Source: Larus michahellis (Eukaryota; Chordata; Aves; Charadriiformes; Laridae). From it: a DNA stretch of 64,000 nt. Positions 1 through 12,700 of the stretch are shown here, one piece after another. The translations under genes were made by a program, and so were the position numbers. The stretch is taken from assembly GCF_964199755.1 (NCBI RefSeq), contig NC_133896.1, positions 102,020,301 through 102,084,300 of the forward strand. Reading direction: 5' to 3'. The notes below the pieces were generated by a model. The model was not told where the DNA came from, ran no database searches, and saw nothing but the letters and a program-made list of their open reading frames with translations. How positions within the stretch are numbered: the stretch's first letter is position 1; each line of letters begins with the position of its first letter.

Positions 1-2231
1 ATGCCTGTCAAACTGCACTTCAGTTGCAAATTAACCAATATGTTCAGCAGTCCCTGGCTTTTACCATTGATATAATCTTCAGAGATGCCTGGAGAAGGAA
101 GGGTGTTTTCCTCCGCGTTTCACAGTTTCTCTCCCTCTCCGATAGACTCTTAATCCCTCGTGCTCCCCCTGATTTCCTAACTCCTGCTCAGCCCTAGCAG
201 CCCTACCCAGGATAAGCAAAAACAGGTTGCGGTGGTGTCAAAAGTGACAAAAAAGTCTGCGCTTTGCAGCGGATCAACCTGAGCCTGACTTCCAAATTAC
301 ACCCGTTTCCTCAGTAGTCAAAAAAACAGAAGAGCAGCCAGTAAAGGTGAATCTTTAGTTGATTTTATATCCGACGTATATGCTTTTCTCTTAAAATGTG
401 CCCTTTCTTTTCTTCTTCACAGCATAGTGGGGCGCTGCTCCTATTTTCCCCGCTGTTGAGTATCAGCGTGTGCTTTGAGTCCCGTAGTGCTGAAGAGGAA
501 TTACTAACAGAACTGAGAAATTACACTAATCCTGTAACACTTGCAGGCACAAAATTCTTACCAAAATATATATATTAAAAAAAAAAAAAAAAAAAAAAGG
601 AGCATTTTGCTTCTGCTGTGCTTGCACGCGCATCTGCAGAACAGCCAGGGTGAAGCAAGGCCCCGACTTGTGAGATGAAGCAGTGCTCTGTGGAGATGCA
701 GGGACTGAGGTGACTGAGTTTTGGACAGCCTCCACACGCAGTGGCTTTCCCAATATAGGCAGAAGAATTTACATCGTGCACCGTACAGGTCAGCTTCTAG
801 CTTGTGCGTGTGCCTCTCTTCTTACGGTACTTACCTGCGTGCTCAGTTTGGGCGCCTGGATGAGACAGAGGAGGACACCTGCGGCTTGGGGAGCCAAGGT
901 TGCTCCTGAGGTCACTCTGAAATACCTGTCAGGAATTTTCTAGCTTTACTGATGTGGAAGCAGAGAGGCAGAGGGTAATGCTGGGTTCGGCGAGGATGTG
1001 TTTGCCTGGCAAAGCGCTAATGATAGGTGTGCTTTCAAATACAGTCCACCCTTCGTTCTCTAATACTGCAGATACCTCCTGTTCCATCAGGGCATCATTC
1101 TTTAAAATACCCATTTTTAAGCTCCCCTGCCAAAACGCCAGGGTTATAATGGGAAACAAGTTATTTATGGCCACACGCTCCTTGCTACATGTTTTGTGCT
1201 GTACTCAAAATGACGGCTTCTGTCGAGGGTGTGTTGTACGCTGTTGGTCGGGTGTTGGTGCTTGTACTGGAGGTCGTTTCTGCCTGTGCGGGGCCGGGGG
1301 TGCCAGGGGAGCAGGGCCCTCTCTCCCGCTGGTGGGACCGTGACAAGTCACACGGGCCGGATCCCAGCTCGGCAGGTCGCCAGGAAAGGTTGCATGCAGG
1401 CTGTGGGGGACACCCGGCTGCCTGTGAAAACGGAGCTGAAGCCAGAAACATCCTTCCCACCCCCCCAGCCATCTCGCTGATGGGGTTTTCTGCCCGAGTG
1501 GGAGACCCCCGCGCTTGCGCTGCTGTGTGTCAGGTCTTCCCTGGGTCTGAGCCACTTAGGAGCCGTCCTTCATGCAACCCCAGCTCCTCACCACCAGGGT
1601 GGTACCCCAAGTAGAATAACTGTGTTTCAGGGTGTCATCGCTGATATGGGAAGAGGCTTCTAGAAACCCTTACGGCAGGGAACGTGTTAAGTGACGCCTG
1701 CGTCGTGGACAAAAGTGATGTAGGACCTCAGGGTCAGCAAAGCCTGGGGAGGGTTGGGCTGAGAGCAGAACGGCATCACTTACAAAGGGGGCCTTGTCCC
1801 TCGATCCTTGTTTCTAATAAAAAATCCCATTGGCAGAGTTGCTGCCCATCTGCACGTGCATTCTCCCGCTTCGCCTTTGCGAGGGGACCCCAAGATGCAA
1901 GCAGCGAGCAGGCTAGAATCAGGTGGCCACAAAAGGCATCCCTTGGTCTCGCTGGGTCCTAAACGGTGTCCCCAGCAAACGTCTCTCCCTCCCCTGTCCC
2001 CTGCTCCGTGGCTTGTTCTCGGCTCTCGGGCAGCAGCAGCGATGGGCGGCGCTCTGCTGCCTGCCTGCTGGCGGGAGCAGGAGGCCAAAATAGCCCATCT
2101 GGACATTCTGGCCCAAAATGCGTTTAAAGCATTTCCTCAAATAGTTGTTTTTAATTTTACTAAGTCATACTTAGTAGCCCTCAGGACACTGGCTGTGGAA
2201 GAGGGAAGGGTTATGCCCTAAAAGTGAAATA
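1..2231. other. Intergenic, no gene seen
   Basis: Mixed composition, moderately GC-rich between 1.2 and 2.1 kb. The open frames are short, overlap on both strands and resemble no protein I know. Only the poly(A) run at 574-598 stands out. Confidence 0.7.
574..598 (+). repeat. Poly(A) run
   Basis: About 23 consecutive A bases after an ATATAT stretch. No retroposed gene is recognisable upstream of it. Confidence 0.8.
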
Positions 2232-2292
2232 GGATGGATGGATGGATGGGTGGATGGATGGATGGATGGGTGGATGGATGGATGGATGGATG
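2232..2292 (+). repeat. (GGAT)n microsatellite
   Basis: About 15 tetranucleotide units with two GGGT variants. Confidence 0.95.
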
Positions 2293-3401
2293 CTGTGTGA
2301 AGGACTGCTGAGAGTTTGGTGTGGGGTGAGAGGCATCACATCTTCCTTAGAGAGAGGAGCCCTTGCAACGTGGTTTGAGCAGCGTGGGGTGGGGGGGGTT
2401 GGCAGGGGAAGCACTTTGACTGAGAAATGTTCTTTTAGATTAAACAACAAAACTCTGCATGCACGTACAGACTAGTTCTTCATAATGCGGCCAGGCTTTG
2501 ACAGTGTACTGCGGCATTATTGCTATTTATAATCAACAATTACTAACACTATAATCCAGTAAACTTAGTGGTAGCAATTACAGCAACATAAATAGCAATC
2601 CAGATGACTAAAGGCGTTGCTGTCAATGCGGACGGCAGCTATAGAAAAAAAATCTGGAGGGAAGATATCGGAAGTTGATGTGCGAGCTTGGGTCTGCTAG
2701 TCTTTTATATACCATTTTTAATATACTTCCTGAAATGAAGCTTCAGAAAGGTACACTGCCTCTTTAAAATTAGTCTAGGAACTACAGGTAGTTCACATTA
2801 TTTTTAAAATAATAAATCTCTATATATATCTATATTAAAATATATATGTATACATAAGTTGGCTAGCCTGCCTTGTGGAAAGGCTGCAGCTAAACTAAGT
2901 CTGAGCTAATATTGTATTACCATGGTCTTCTGGTTTGTAGATAGCCCATCCTTATTAGATGAGGTTCTGTTCTTGCTCCACAGAAGGTGCCTGTGTATAT
3001 AACTCCTTTGTATTGCTTTCTGCAGAGTCCCTTATATATTTCTTACTACTAATGCTGTGTAGAAAAGGAAATCCAGAGATTTTACTACTGATAATTAACC
3101 ATATAATGGCCATTAGCAAAATAAAGATTTAGTTGTTTGGGAAACAGATTATTTATATTGTGTATGGTTTATTGCCTGATAACTTGTTTGGTGACTGGAT
3201 ATTCTTTTCCTTCTCCTGGTCCTTTTCTGCTTTTTCCAGCTATGGTGTTTACTCCTCACTTTGATTATCTAGCAGGCAATAAAGTATATTGTATGTTTTG
3301 AAGCCGAGCGGTGTGCTTCTTAATTGTCCATTAAGGGGGAGTCAGTGTCGGTGGGAGCTGGACGGTGGAGGACCTCTCTGGCAGGAGGACAATTCTCCAG
3401 C
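2293..3401. other. Intergenic, AT-rich from 2.47 kb, no gene seen
   Basis: There is a clear change to AT-rich unique sequence at about 2470, without open frames or recognisable repeats, running to the CR1 fragment at 3402. This could be conserved non-coding DNA; see the findings. Confidence 0.6.
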
Positions 3402-3637
3402 CACAGAATCACAGAATGGCAGGGGTTGGAAGGGACCTCTGGAGATCATCTAGTCCAACCACCCTGCCAGAGCAGGGTCACCTAGAGCCGGTTGCACAGG
3501 AACACATCCAGGTGGGTTTGGAATGTCTCCAGAGACGGAGACTCCCCCACCTCTCTGGGCAGCCTGTTCCAGTGCTCTGCCACCCTCAGGGTAAAGAAGT
3601 TCCTCCTCATGTTTAGGTGGAACTTCCCGTGCTCAAG
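3402..3637 (-). mobile_element. CR1 LINE 3' fragment
   Basis: About 235 bp in reverse orientation. It begins with the reversed CR1 3' end (CACAGAATGGCAGGGGTTGG, then AGATCATCTAGTCCAACC) and extends to the CTCATGTTTAGGTGGAACTT part, just inside the ORF2 end. It is 5'-truncated. Confidence 0.93.
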
Positions 3638-4357
3638 ACAGAAAACTGGCGTTTCCTACTGAAAGAGAAGGAGCTGCAACTGGGACCAGTCATAGCCTCG
3701 CTTCCTAGCCATCCCTAAGGACAGGAGGAGCCCATGTGGACACAGAAGAATTACTGCATATCTTCTAATTTCACACAACAACCCTTTTTACTTCCCCAGT
3801 GTGGACAGCGGGGGCAGTGGCAGGTACGGTCACTGTCACTGGCAGCTTCTGGCCAGTGCCCCGGCTGTGCCGCGTATTTACCCGGAGGTACGGAGATAGG
3901 CAGAGCTCAGGGCACAGGCCAGGCTGGTGTCCGTGGCCTGGCAAGGAACCTCCGGGTCACTTCGTGCTTTTCTGCAGATGAGGGGATGCACCATCCATCC
4001 CCAGCAGCTGCACACCCACACAGGCAGCGTGTGCCGAAACACGTCTCCCGGGAACACGCTCACGCACATGGCGAACGGCCCCACCTTACCTGGTCTGCTT
4101 GTCTGGGGTTTTATTGCTCTGCTTTTCTTTTGGTTTTAGTGGGGAGATAAGTTCTGCCTGGCGATTCCTCTCCCTCCTGACACCCGTGGCCTTTTTTTTT
4201 TTTTACTGCATTTCTAAGATGTCACTCCCAGAAGCGACTAGTGGGGAGGGTGCCAGGTGCTGCCTTGGCAGGAGAAGCCTGTCCTTCTCCACCCCCTTCC
4301 CTTCCTCTTCCTCAGCCGTCGCTGCTCAGAGGTGGCTTGTCACCTCCTGGGAGGGAC

Positions 4358-4402
4358 ACACAGACACACAGACAGAGACACACACCGACACACACACGCA
4401 GC
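4358..4402 (+). repeat. CA-rich simple repeat
   Basis: Imperfect ACACAG and ACACAC units between two GC-rich unique stretches. Confidence 0.7.
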
Positions 4403-4858
4403 ATCACCTTGCCCTCCTCTCAGCAGAAGACGGCAGCCTTAGCACAGCACGGTGGGGGGCTGCAATTGGGTCGCTCACCTGACAAAGCTGGTCCCTCTCC
4501 TGGAGCTGGGATGCGGGCACGTGGCCCCCCTCCCGTGTGGCAGGTCAGGGAGGACGGGGTGGAAGCAGGCAAAGCCACTTCCCGCCAAATCTCATAAGAA
4601 ATTAACAGATTTGGCACCCGGGGAGATGAAGCTGCTAAAACATTGAGCCTTCGCCGGTCAATGCGATTTCCTGGGGTTTATTTTTCCCCATTCCACCCTG
4701 AAGCCAAAGGTTTGAAATGGCGGCACTGCCCGTGCAGCAAAGCTTCCCAAAAAGCAGTAAAAGAAAAAAAACAAAAACTCCCTCATTTGTAAGTCAAATG
4801 GAATTTTTTCGCTTCAGCGCTGACATTCACCTATTTTGCTAGTTTTTGTGTGGGCGAA

Positions 4859-4883
4859 TGTGTGTGTGTGTGTGTGTGTGTGT
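4859..4883 (+). repeat. (TG)n microsatellite
   Basis: Uninterrupted TG dinucleotides, 12 units. Confidence 0.95.
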
Positions 4884-7800
4884 ATTTCATGCACGTACGC
4901 AAGGAGGGACAGCGAAAAAGCCTGAGTCCGTACGCCTGCGCACCGCTCTGGTCCCTGCACCTCAAGGTAGGTTTTTTTTTTGGAGGGGGACGCAAACAAA
5001 GGCTGCCGCAGCCCCCAGCCCCAGTGTCCGGCCAGGCAGCGACGCAGGGACCCATGTGCAAGGAGCTACTGCCCTCCAAGGAGGGATGGAGCGCCCTTAA
5101 GGGTGCCAAAAAGGGCCCCAAAGGTGCCCTTGCTGTCACACAAGGACACTGGGGAGCCAGCCCCACGGCTGCCGGCAGGGGGGGCGGAGAGGCTCCTCAC
5201 CAATACGTGTTCGAGGTGGGGATGCTGGGGCGAGGGGGGCACCTCTTCATTTTATGTGGTCGCAGTGAAAGGGCTCAGCAAGTCAAAAAAATTATTTACT
5301 GCTCATTTTCGAGCGGTCCTTTCCTCATTTAGAAGCAGGAATACAACACGACCCCTTGAACAGCACCTGCAGTTTGGTCCCCTACCGTTGGCGCAACTCC
5401 TGCTGGGAACAAAAGTGATTTTTCGTGTTAATAAAAGTATACAGGGGATTATTCAACTTGTTTCAATGTCAACAGAGAAGACGAACAAGAGACTCACATG
5501 CGGGAAATGCCTGGCTTCATCTTGCTGTTCTTGCTGCATCATGGCGGGGGAAAACAGGAATAAAAGCTGCTTCCATGTTCTAAGCAGTGGTGCTTCTCCC
5601 TTGGACCTAAATCACAGCTCTTACGTCCTCAGGTGCCCGTGCCAGGACTTGGCCTTACCCGCACATCCCACCTGGAGACATCAGTTGGTAACGTAGGCGG
5701 CAGCAAAGCTGGCGGCTCTGGGTGGGTACAACAGCCCACACCACCTATATTCAGCAACCAGCGAGTGCTGGAGTAAAACCTCAGTTACGAAGCATATTTT
5801 TTTTCTATACAAGTGTCTATATACTTCTTTTTTTTCCTTTTTAAAATTGCTTATTATGGCATATTTATGATTGACGGTATTATGATTTTTTTCCATGGTA
5901 CAAATTGAATCTGACACAGGCTTTTTTGCCAGCATAAGTTAGATGTCAGAAGAGAAGGGTCGCTGCAGGTACTGGGGGAGGTTAACGCCTTCCTCTCTGG
6001 ATTAGCCCACCTGGCAGTCACAGGGAGCGTTTCGTACAAATAAAATGAACCTTGTGTTCGTGCTGGGCCTTATGTCCTCAGAGGGAACCGCGGGCAAGCG
6101 ATGCTCCCAGGTTTGTGGAGGGAAGGCTTGGGTGCCCTCCAGGCTCCTGCAGGAGCTGTGGTTTGGCAAACCCCACGTCTGCAGCCACGGGCCGGCGCAG
6201 TTCTCTGGTTTGAGTGTTTCACCATTTGGCGAACGCTTCGAACCAGCTGGCCAAAATGAAGGACTTGCACCCTGCCCCCGGCGGACTAAGGAGCGCTTTC
6301 AAGCTGATTCAAAGTCGGACAAAAGTCTCTGTGGATATACTTGGTTTGGGTGAAAGCAGATCAGGCTGGAGAATGACCAGTCCCTTGGCTGTACCAACCC
6401 ATGGGCTTGGGGAGCAGTTTTGGTTATGGGCTCAGTGGTCTCGGGACGTGTGTCTGGCAGGATTAGGGGAAGGTATCTTTAATTAAACCAGCTAGTTTAG
6501 GGGGGAAAAACTGTTTCAGCCTGCAAGCCCTGGGGCTCAGTTGTGTGAGCATCGTTGCAGCTCATGGTTTCCCACCCCATCACAGAGGGGCCGGCTGCGA
6601 CAAGACCCTTGAGCCAGGTGCCTGCTTTCTGAGCCATGGCCGTGCCCGACAGGCCCCCTTTGTTCAGCGAAAACCTCCCAGGGTGGTTGATGGTGAAACG
6701 CTTGCACCAGCCACGTTTCTCCTCCCTGATCGAAGGTCACTACCAGCACCAGGAGCTCGTTTTCTGTCACTGTAATGTTTATGGAAACGGCTGCTGCTGG
6801 GATGGGAACACCGGCACTCAGGTTCCCAAGGCAAATCCCTTAAACCACACTCCTTGCGACAGGCAGTGCCAGGAGGCTGTGAACGTGTGCTCCCCCCCAG
6901 CCACCAATCTGATCTTTATCAACAACCACCTGTGGTGGCCACCACCCCATGATGTGGGTGCATCTAGTTGTGATAGTGGCATCCGGGGCTCAACGGGTTT
7001 TCGGGGAGACAGATAACAACACAATAGCTAAGGGCAAACTTGAGCAATGCTGGTACTGCAGTTGATAAGCAAATATGACTATAGGTCAATCATCTTGACC
7101 CCATAAACAGTGAAGAGCCCAAGAGCCCTGTGAGCTCTCCTGCACGGCAGCGGGCTGCACGACAGCATCTCCCCTTGAGTAGAGATGCCCGCTCAAGGTG
7201 ACTTCTTGAGATTCAGACATTCCTTGCCGCAACACATCCTCAGGAAGTGATTAATAGCATGCTAAACTTTGAAATCTTAGCTAAGCAATATAAAGGATTG
7301 ATTGTGCATCTATAATCCTTTAGACATAAACCGTTGCCCAAGTCTGGGGCAAGGACTGGATCCAGCCTCACCCAGACTCCTCTCTGACAATTTTAGAAAC
7401 CAAGGGGGGGTCCCTTCTGAACCTCATGACTCAACGGCAGGGTCTCCCTGACAGCTCTGTCTGACCCTGTCCTCCATGCAGTAAATAACCAAGTGTGCCT
7501 CGCCATCTCAAACCTTGTTAAAACACTGTCGCGTTTGCCATCAAACCTTGTTAAATCCCCATTTTATATCAAGAAATTTACTGCTGCTTCTCTCTCCGAG
7601 TGAAGGGCATCCCTCCATCCGTGACAGAGGATGCAGCCGGCTTCCGTGCGCCGCCCCGGCACCACGGGGATGTTTTGGTGTGTGTGGCTGCCAGCACGGG
7701 GCCGGGCAGCAGCCCACGCCCACACCATGCAAGTGCTGCCTTGCGTCAATCTTACTTGTCCTGCCAAAAGCGAACGGCTTCCTTGTCATCTGATAACCAA

Positions 7801-8961
7801 CGGGAAGCTTTGGTTGTGGGTCATGGAGCAGCAGTGATAACCTCTGATTTAAAAATTAAATAAAAAAAATAAAGCTACGCACTGCAAGCCATTTGGGGCA
7901 GAAATCCTCCTCCTCCACCTTACTGCATCTCATCAGCTTCCAATTGTTGGTTTAGATAGATTTGAGGGCACACTTGGGCTGGCACTTTAATTGCTTGTCT
8001 TAAGGACCTAAGTCTTTAATTAAAAGCCTGATATTACAAGGCATGGAGAGGAATCCTAAGGGGCAGCACAGCTCATAGATGTAAAATCTTAACAAAAGCG
8101 CTCCACCTTTCCTGGTTTGAATTTCTCCCTAGCTAAATAAAAATGGATTTTGTTCATTAATGTTTCTCGCTCCTTAAACTTTCTTGAGCTTTCTATGCTG
8201 CAAATGGTTTATATATAGTCTGCTTTTCTCCTGATGGCACACCATGAGATTTAAAATACCATGGACACTTGGGAACGGAAATTTACCAGGAAACTTCCTG
8301 AAATTCTGTTTTGTTCAGATAGAATTGGGGAAGGGGAAACCAAACGCAAACATTCCCAGTGCCAGCCGTCCCTTTGGAAGGAAAAGCTGCAATTGTGCCA
8401 GCCTGGGAAGAGGAGTTTTCTCCCAGCGGTTACGAGCAGCAGGAGGGGTGGGGGCTCTGCAACCGCACGGTGCTTTTGCTGCTTTTAGTTGCTAAGTGAG
8501 GTTTAACTGTGCCCACCTCCCAGGACACGTCATGAAGAGACACATAGTGCAAACACGGGGTGCAAGAGCACAAGGAAGCAAACCTGGCACTCAGACCTCA
8601 GATTATATACTTTTTTTTCCCGCCACGTTGCAGAGAGAAAGAAGAAGGAAGTAAATCTTTGTAAGCTGAGTTGCTTGGGCTGGAAGCTGTGAGAAAATCT
8701 TTTTCTGAGCCATTCGTGATGAAAAACACTTCATTCCTTCTCTGCAAAGAGTTGACGCTAAAGACCTCAAAGGCTGGTTTTCCCAGCCTTTCCTATTTTT
8801 TTTGGATGCTGTGAAGCATGTCCAGCTGCCCAGAGCAGAGTCTGAATTGCCCCTGTGTTCAGCAATGTCTCTTCTCCGGAGCTTGGTACCTGCAGAGGTT
8901 TGGCCTTTGTGTTTGCATTTTCTGTGGTAGGGAGCTACGAGCCAGCAATCCCCCCAGACAG

Positions 8962-9002
8962 CACACACATGTGCACACACACACATGCGCACACACACAC
9001 AC
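8962..9002 (+). repeat. Interrupted (CA)n microsatellite
   Basis: CA dinucleotides broken by ATGTG and ATGCG. The adjacent CR1 begins about 160 bp further on. Confidence 0.85.
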
Positions 9003-9161
9003 GGAGCCTGGTATCGCTGCCCTGGCTCCCGGTAGCGATCCTGTCCACCATGGTTGCTGCCTTGCGGTCTGGTGCTTGCAGACATGCTCCCTCCGTTCCT
9101 AGCCTCCTCATATGGGGCCACAAGCCATCCATGCAGTGGTGGGGTCTCCATCCCAGGAGCT

Positions 9162-9764
9162 TCACAGAATGGCAGGGGTTGGAAGGGACCTCTGGAGATC
9201 ATCTAGTCCAACCCCCCCTGCCAGAGCAGGGTCACCTAGAGCAGGTTGGACAGGAATACATCCAGGCAGGTTTTGAATGTCTCCAGAGACGGAGACTCCA
9301 CCACCTCTCTGGGCAGCCTGTGCCAGTGCTCTGCCACCCTCAAAGTAAAGAAGTTTTCCTCATGTTGAGATGGAATTTCCTGTGTTCCAGTTTGTGCCTG
9401 CTGCTCCTTGTCCTGTCACTGGGCACCACTGGGAAGAGTCTGGCCCAGCCTCTTGACACCAGCCCTTTAGATATTGATAAGCATTGGTAAGATCCCCTCT
9501 CAGTCTTCTCTTCTCCAGGCTAAACAGACAGAGGTCTCTCAGCCTTTCCTTATAAGAGAGATGTTCCAATCCCCTCATCATCTTCGTAGCCCTGCGCTGG
9601 ACTCTCTCCATCAGTTCCCTGTCCTTCTTGAACCGGGGAGCCCAGAACTGGACACAGTACTCAGATGTGGCCTCACCAGTGCAGAGTAGAGGGGGAGGGT
9701 GACCTCCCTCAACCTGCTGGCCACACTCTTCTTGATGCACCCCAGGATGCCATTGGCCTTCAAG
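9162..9764 (-). mobile_element. CR1 LINE 3' fragment, about 600 bp
   Basis: Reverse-orientation CR1 starting at the typical 3' end (CACAGAATGGCAGGGG...) and reaching into the ORF2 C-terminus. The minus frame at 9360-9740 shows [28 protein letters not shown] and [11 protein letters not shown], the same region as in the copy at 37.6-38.5 kb. The frame breaks after the GWCQEAG region. 5'-truncated near CAGGATGCCATTGGCCTT. Confidence 0.93.
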
Positions 9765-12700
9765 CGCCTCCCCCCGGTTTCGGTTTCTAGGTCTCCAGAT
9801 TGTTTGTATAATTGAGTGACAGCCGGTAAAGACCTTTTTAAAACCAGGTCTTTTAAAGGCTAATGGAAAATATTAATATGTATTTATGTATAAGGTAATT
9901 ATTCCCTTGTTTTGCATGTTCCTGAAAAGAAGTGGTGTATTCATAACACATGGACTTTTAAGGCAAATTTTAGTTGCTAGAAAGGTCTGGATTATCAGTA
10001 TACTTGATTCATCCTTTGGGGGCTGGAGCATGGTTGATTCATCACTACAGCTTCAGCCAGGTGTTTAATGTCTCGTCTCTTCTCTTCTCTTCTCTTCTTT
10101 TCTTTTCTCTTCTTTTCTTTTCTCTTCTTTTCTTTTCTCTTCTTTTCTTTTCTTTTCTTTTCTTTTCTTTTCTTTTCTTTTCTTTTCTTTTCTTTTCTTT
10201 TCTTTTCTTTTCTTTTCTTTTCTTTTCTTTTCTCTTTTCTTTTCTTTTCTTTTCTTTTCTTTTCTTTTCTTTTCTTTTCTTTTCTTTTCTTTTCTTTTCT
10301 TTTCTTTTCTTTTCTTTTCTTTTCTTTTCTTTTCTTTTCTTTTCTTTTCTTTTCTTTTCTTTTCTTTTTCCCTGAGCTATCTGGATGCCTAGTTCCTGTT
10401 GATTTTAATAGGAATTAAACATGCTTAGCCCTCTGACATTTAAAAAAAATATATCTCAACTTCAGTATTTATTTTCCATAAGTAAGCATGCAGAGCACAG
10501 GCATGCAAAGGCTCGCAGTCCGTGGCTGCCTCACTGCCGCTGCCCCCCTGTCACCCATTTCCAATGTGCTTTGCTTTCTTCTTCTTCCGAAAGCACCGGG
10601 GCTGGGCACAGCAGCTCTGGAAAAGCATCAGTGACGAAGATGATTTTGAGATTAAACTTGGAGGGAGGGGGAGATCTCCTGCAGCACGGCTGGGGATGTC
10701 TGCACTGCAGTGCCATGCGGGGCGAAAAATGTAAGGGGAAAGGGGAAAATCCCCGGTGGGAGTGGAGTAGTCCTGCCTGAAGGTTTAAGCCTTCAAAGGC
10801 TGGGACTACAGAATTGGGAGTTCAATGAGTGTGAATTCCCACCCCTGTGGTGTGCCATCACCTCTCCTGCCAGCCTCAGCTCCAGCCCCAGTTCCCATTT
10901 TGTGGGTGTTGGTGTTGGCAAGGTTCGTCATCATGTAAAGCAGGGCTAATCTCCTGATCGAGCCACTTAATAGAAGGATATGAAAGACAATGCTGCTTGC
11001 TTTTCCCTGCTCCCTAGACAGTGCACTTGGCCCCACAATTTTCTCCTAGGCCTGGTCAAAAAAGTTCTGTGAGTCCTTTGATGGAAAGCTCTTCTGCTTT
11101 GATGTGCTACACAAGTTAAACGCCATTTACATGGGCTGAGGAACGACGTCTGCTACCTGGAGCAAAGCGTATATTCATCATCTAACAAAGCCTTGCCGGT
11201 CTAATCGAAATAAAACCCAACAGGTTCTATTAATTCAGTTACCATGTTACTGAAATTCATAATCCCAATTATCTAATTGCTGCTATTTTTTTTATTATTT
11301 TACCCTTTCCATGCATTGGTATGGCATGCACTCTACATCCCTGTTTCTTTGCCCGGAGAAGGACATCAGTGGAGGGGTTTCTTCCTCCTTGGTCAAAAGC
11401 CCATTTGAGGTTATTTTTTAACAAATTTTAAGCAGTCTGGTTGAGCAGTCTTTCCTTTTTTTTTAAGCTTGCCTGCAGGTGTAGTTACAGGATGATCACT
11501 TGGGTGGTGAGGGTCTCTTGCTATCGTTTCCTTGCACAAAGCGAAGTTAAAGCTAAAAGCAAGCTGGGCAGCAGTCAGGCAGTTCGCTCTTACAGCAAAA
11601 CACAAGCTGAAATAAGGTCACGGCTGCCCAAAATGAGTTTCTCCAAGACGCCAGGCCTCGTGGCACTGAGCTGCCGCCCGCCTGCGGGTGTATCTTATCA
11701 CACAGTTTTACCCCAGGCGCTAGATCAGTCCCTGCAGTCTGCTCTCAACCCCCAAAATGTTTGACTTCAAGAGTGCCTCTGACAGCTCCTCTTTGCCAAG
11801 CAAATATCTGATTTTGAGGCAGCTTTTCCTTTTATTTTTCCTATTTATAACCAGATATTGAAGGTAAACCACCCCCCATTACCAGGAGCGGTGGGAGGAA
11901 AGCATCCCTCCTGTGTGACTCAGCAAACTTTAATCAAATAGAATCAGTTTAAATTGCTGCAAGCCTGGTGCCTGAGATGCTGGATATTTCTCAGGTCTTG
12001 CTGGTCGTGTTCCAGCTCTTGGGAGCTGTTAAACTGGCACCGCTCATTTTCATGTAAACCAGTTTATTTCACTCTCATCTCTATTCCCCAGACTTGTTTC
12101 AGCCAGTGACGGGATCCAAGCTGAACCACTGCCCGAACATGAAAAGACTTTGGCTGGCGGGTAAAGGCATGGTTCAGCTGCAGCGTCTGATGGCGAGGTA
12201 AATAATTACCTGCAGCCCTACGGAGGGAGCTGTGGCGCGAGTCGAGCCTCTCCCAAGTAAAGCGCTCGAGGACGAGCTCTTTGGCTCAGCTGTAGTTTCA
12301 TCGGTTTTTGAAACTGCAGTCGAGGTTTAGGGGTGATGCTTCTGAAGGCAGCGCCAAACATCAGGTGTGACACTCCTGGAAGTACATCTGAGTTGCTGGG
12401 AGAGGTGATTGCTATGGCGACAAGACTGAAATCAGTGCAGAATCATTAAAAATAATGCAAACCAATCCGCAGCTTTCTGTTAATTTTCGTTATTTAGCAA
12501 ATTTAATGATCCTCAAACTCTCCGAAGGCCCAGTGTGCCCCTAGGTTATTGGTCTCCTGCAGCCCCAGGCAAGCACCCATGATTTTCAAGTGATACATAC
12601 CTGGGTGATTACACTCACGTCATGGTTTCAGAGCCTCTTATATCCACAGAGTTTACACTAATTCATTGCTGTTTCAAGCTGAGCCACAACAAGGCACTGT

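Larger units (their letters stand above)
3638..9161. other. Intergenic, no gene seen
   Basis: Apart from the CA and TG simple repeats listed separately, nothing is recognisable. The 238-codon plus frame at 4980-5696 has no domain, no flanking exon signals and changes composition along its length, so it is treated as chance. Confidence 0.6.

Noticed and set aside
4980-5696. 238-codon plus-strand open frame
   Set aside because: No domain recognised. The frame runs from GC-rich to AT-rich DNA without any change that would suggest coding constraint.
10068-10418. Long Ser/Phe/Leu open frames at 9974-10418
   Set aside because: They are translations of the TTTTC repeat, which has no stop codon in any forward frame.
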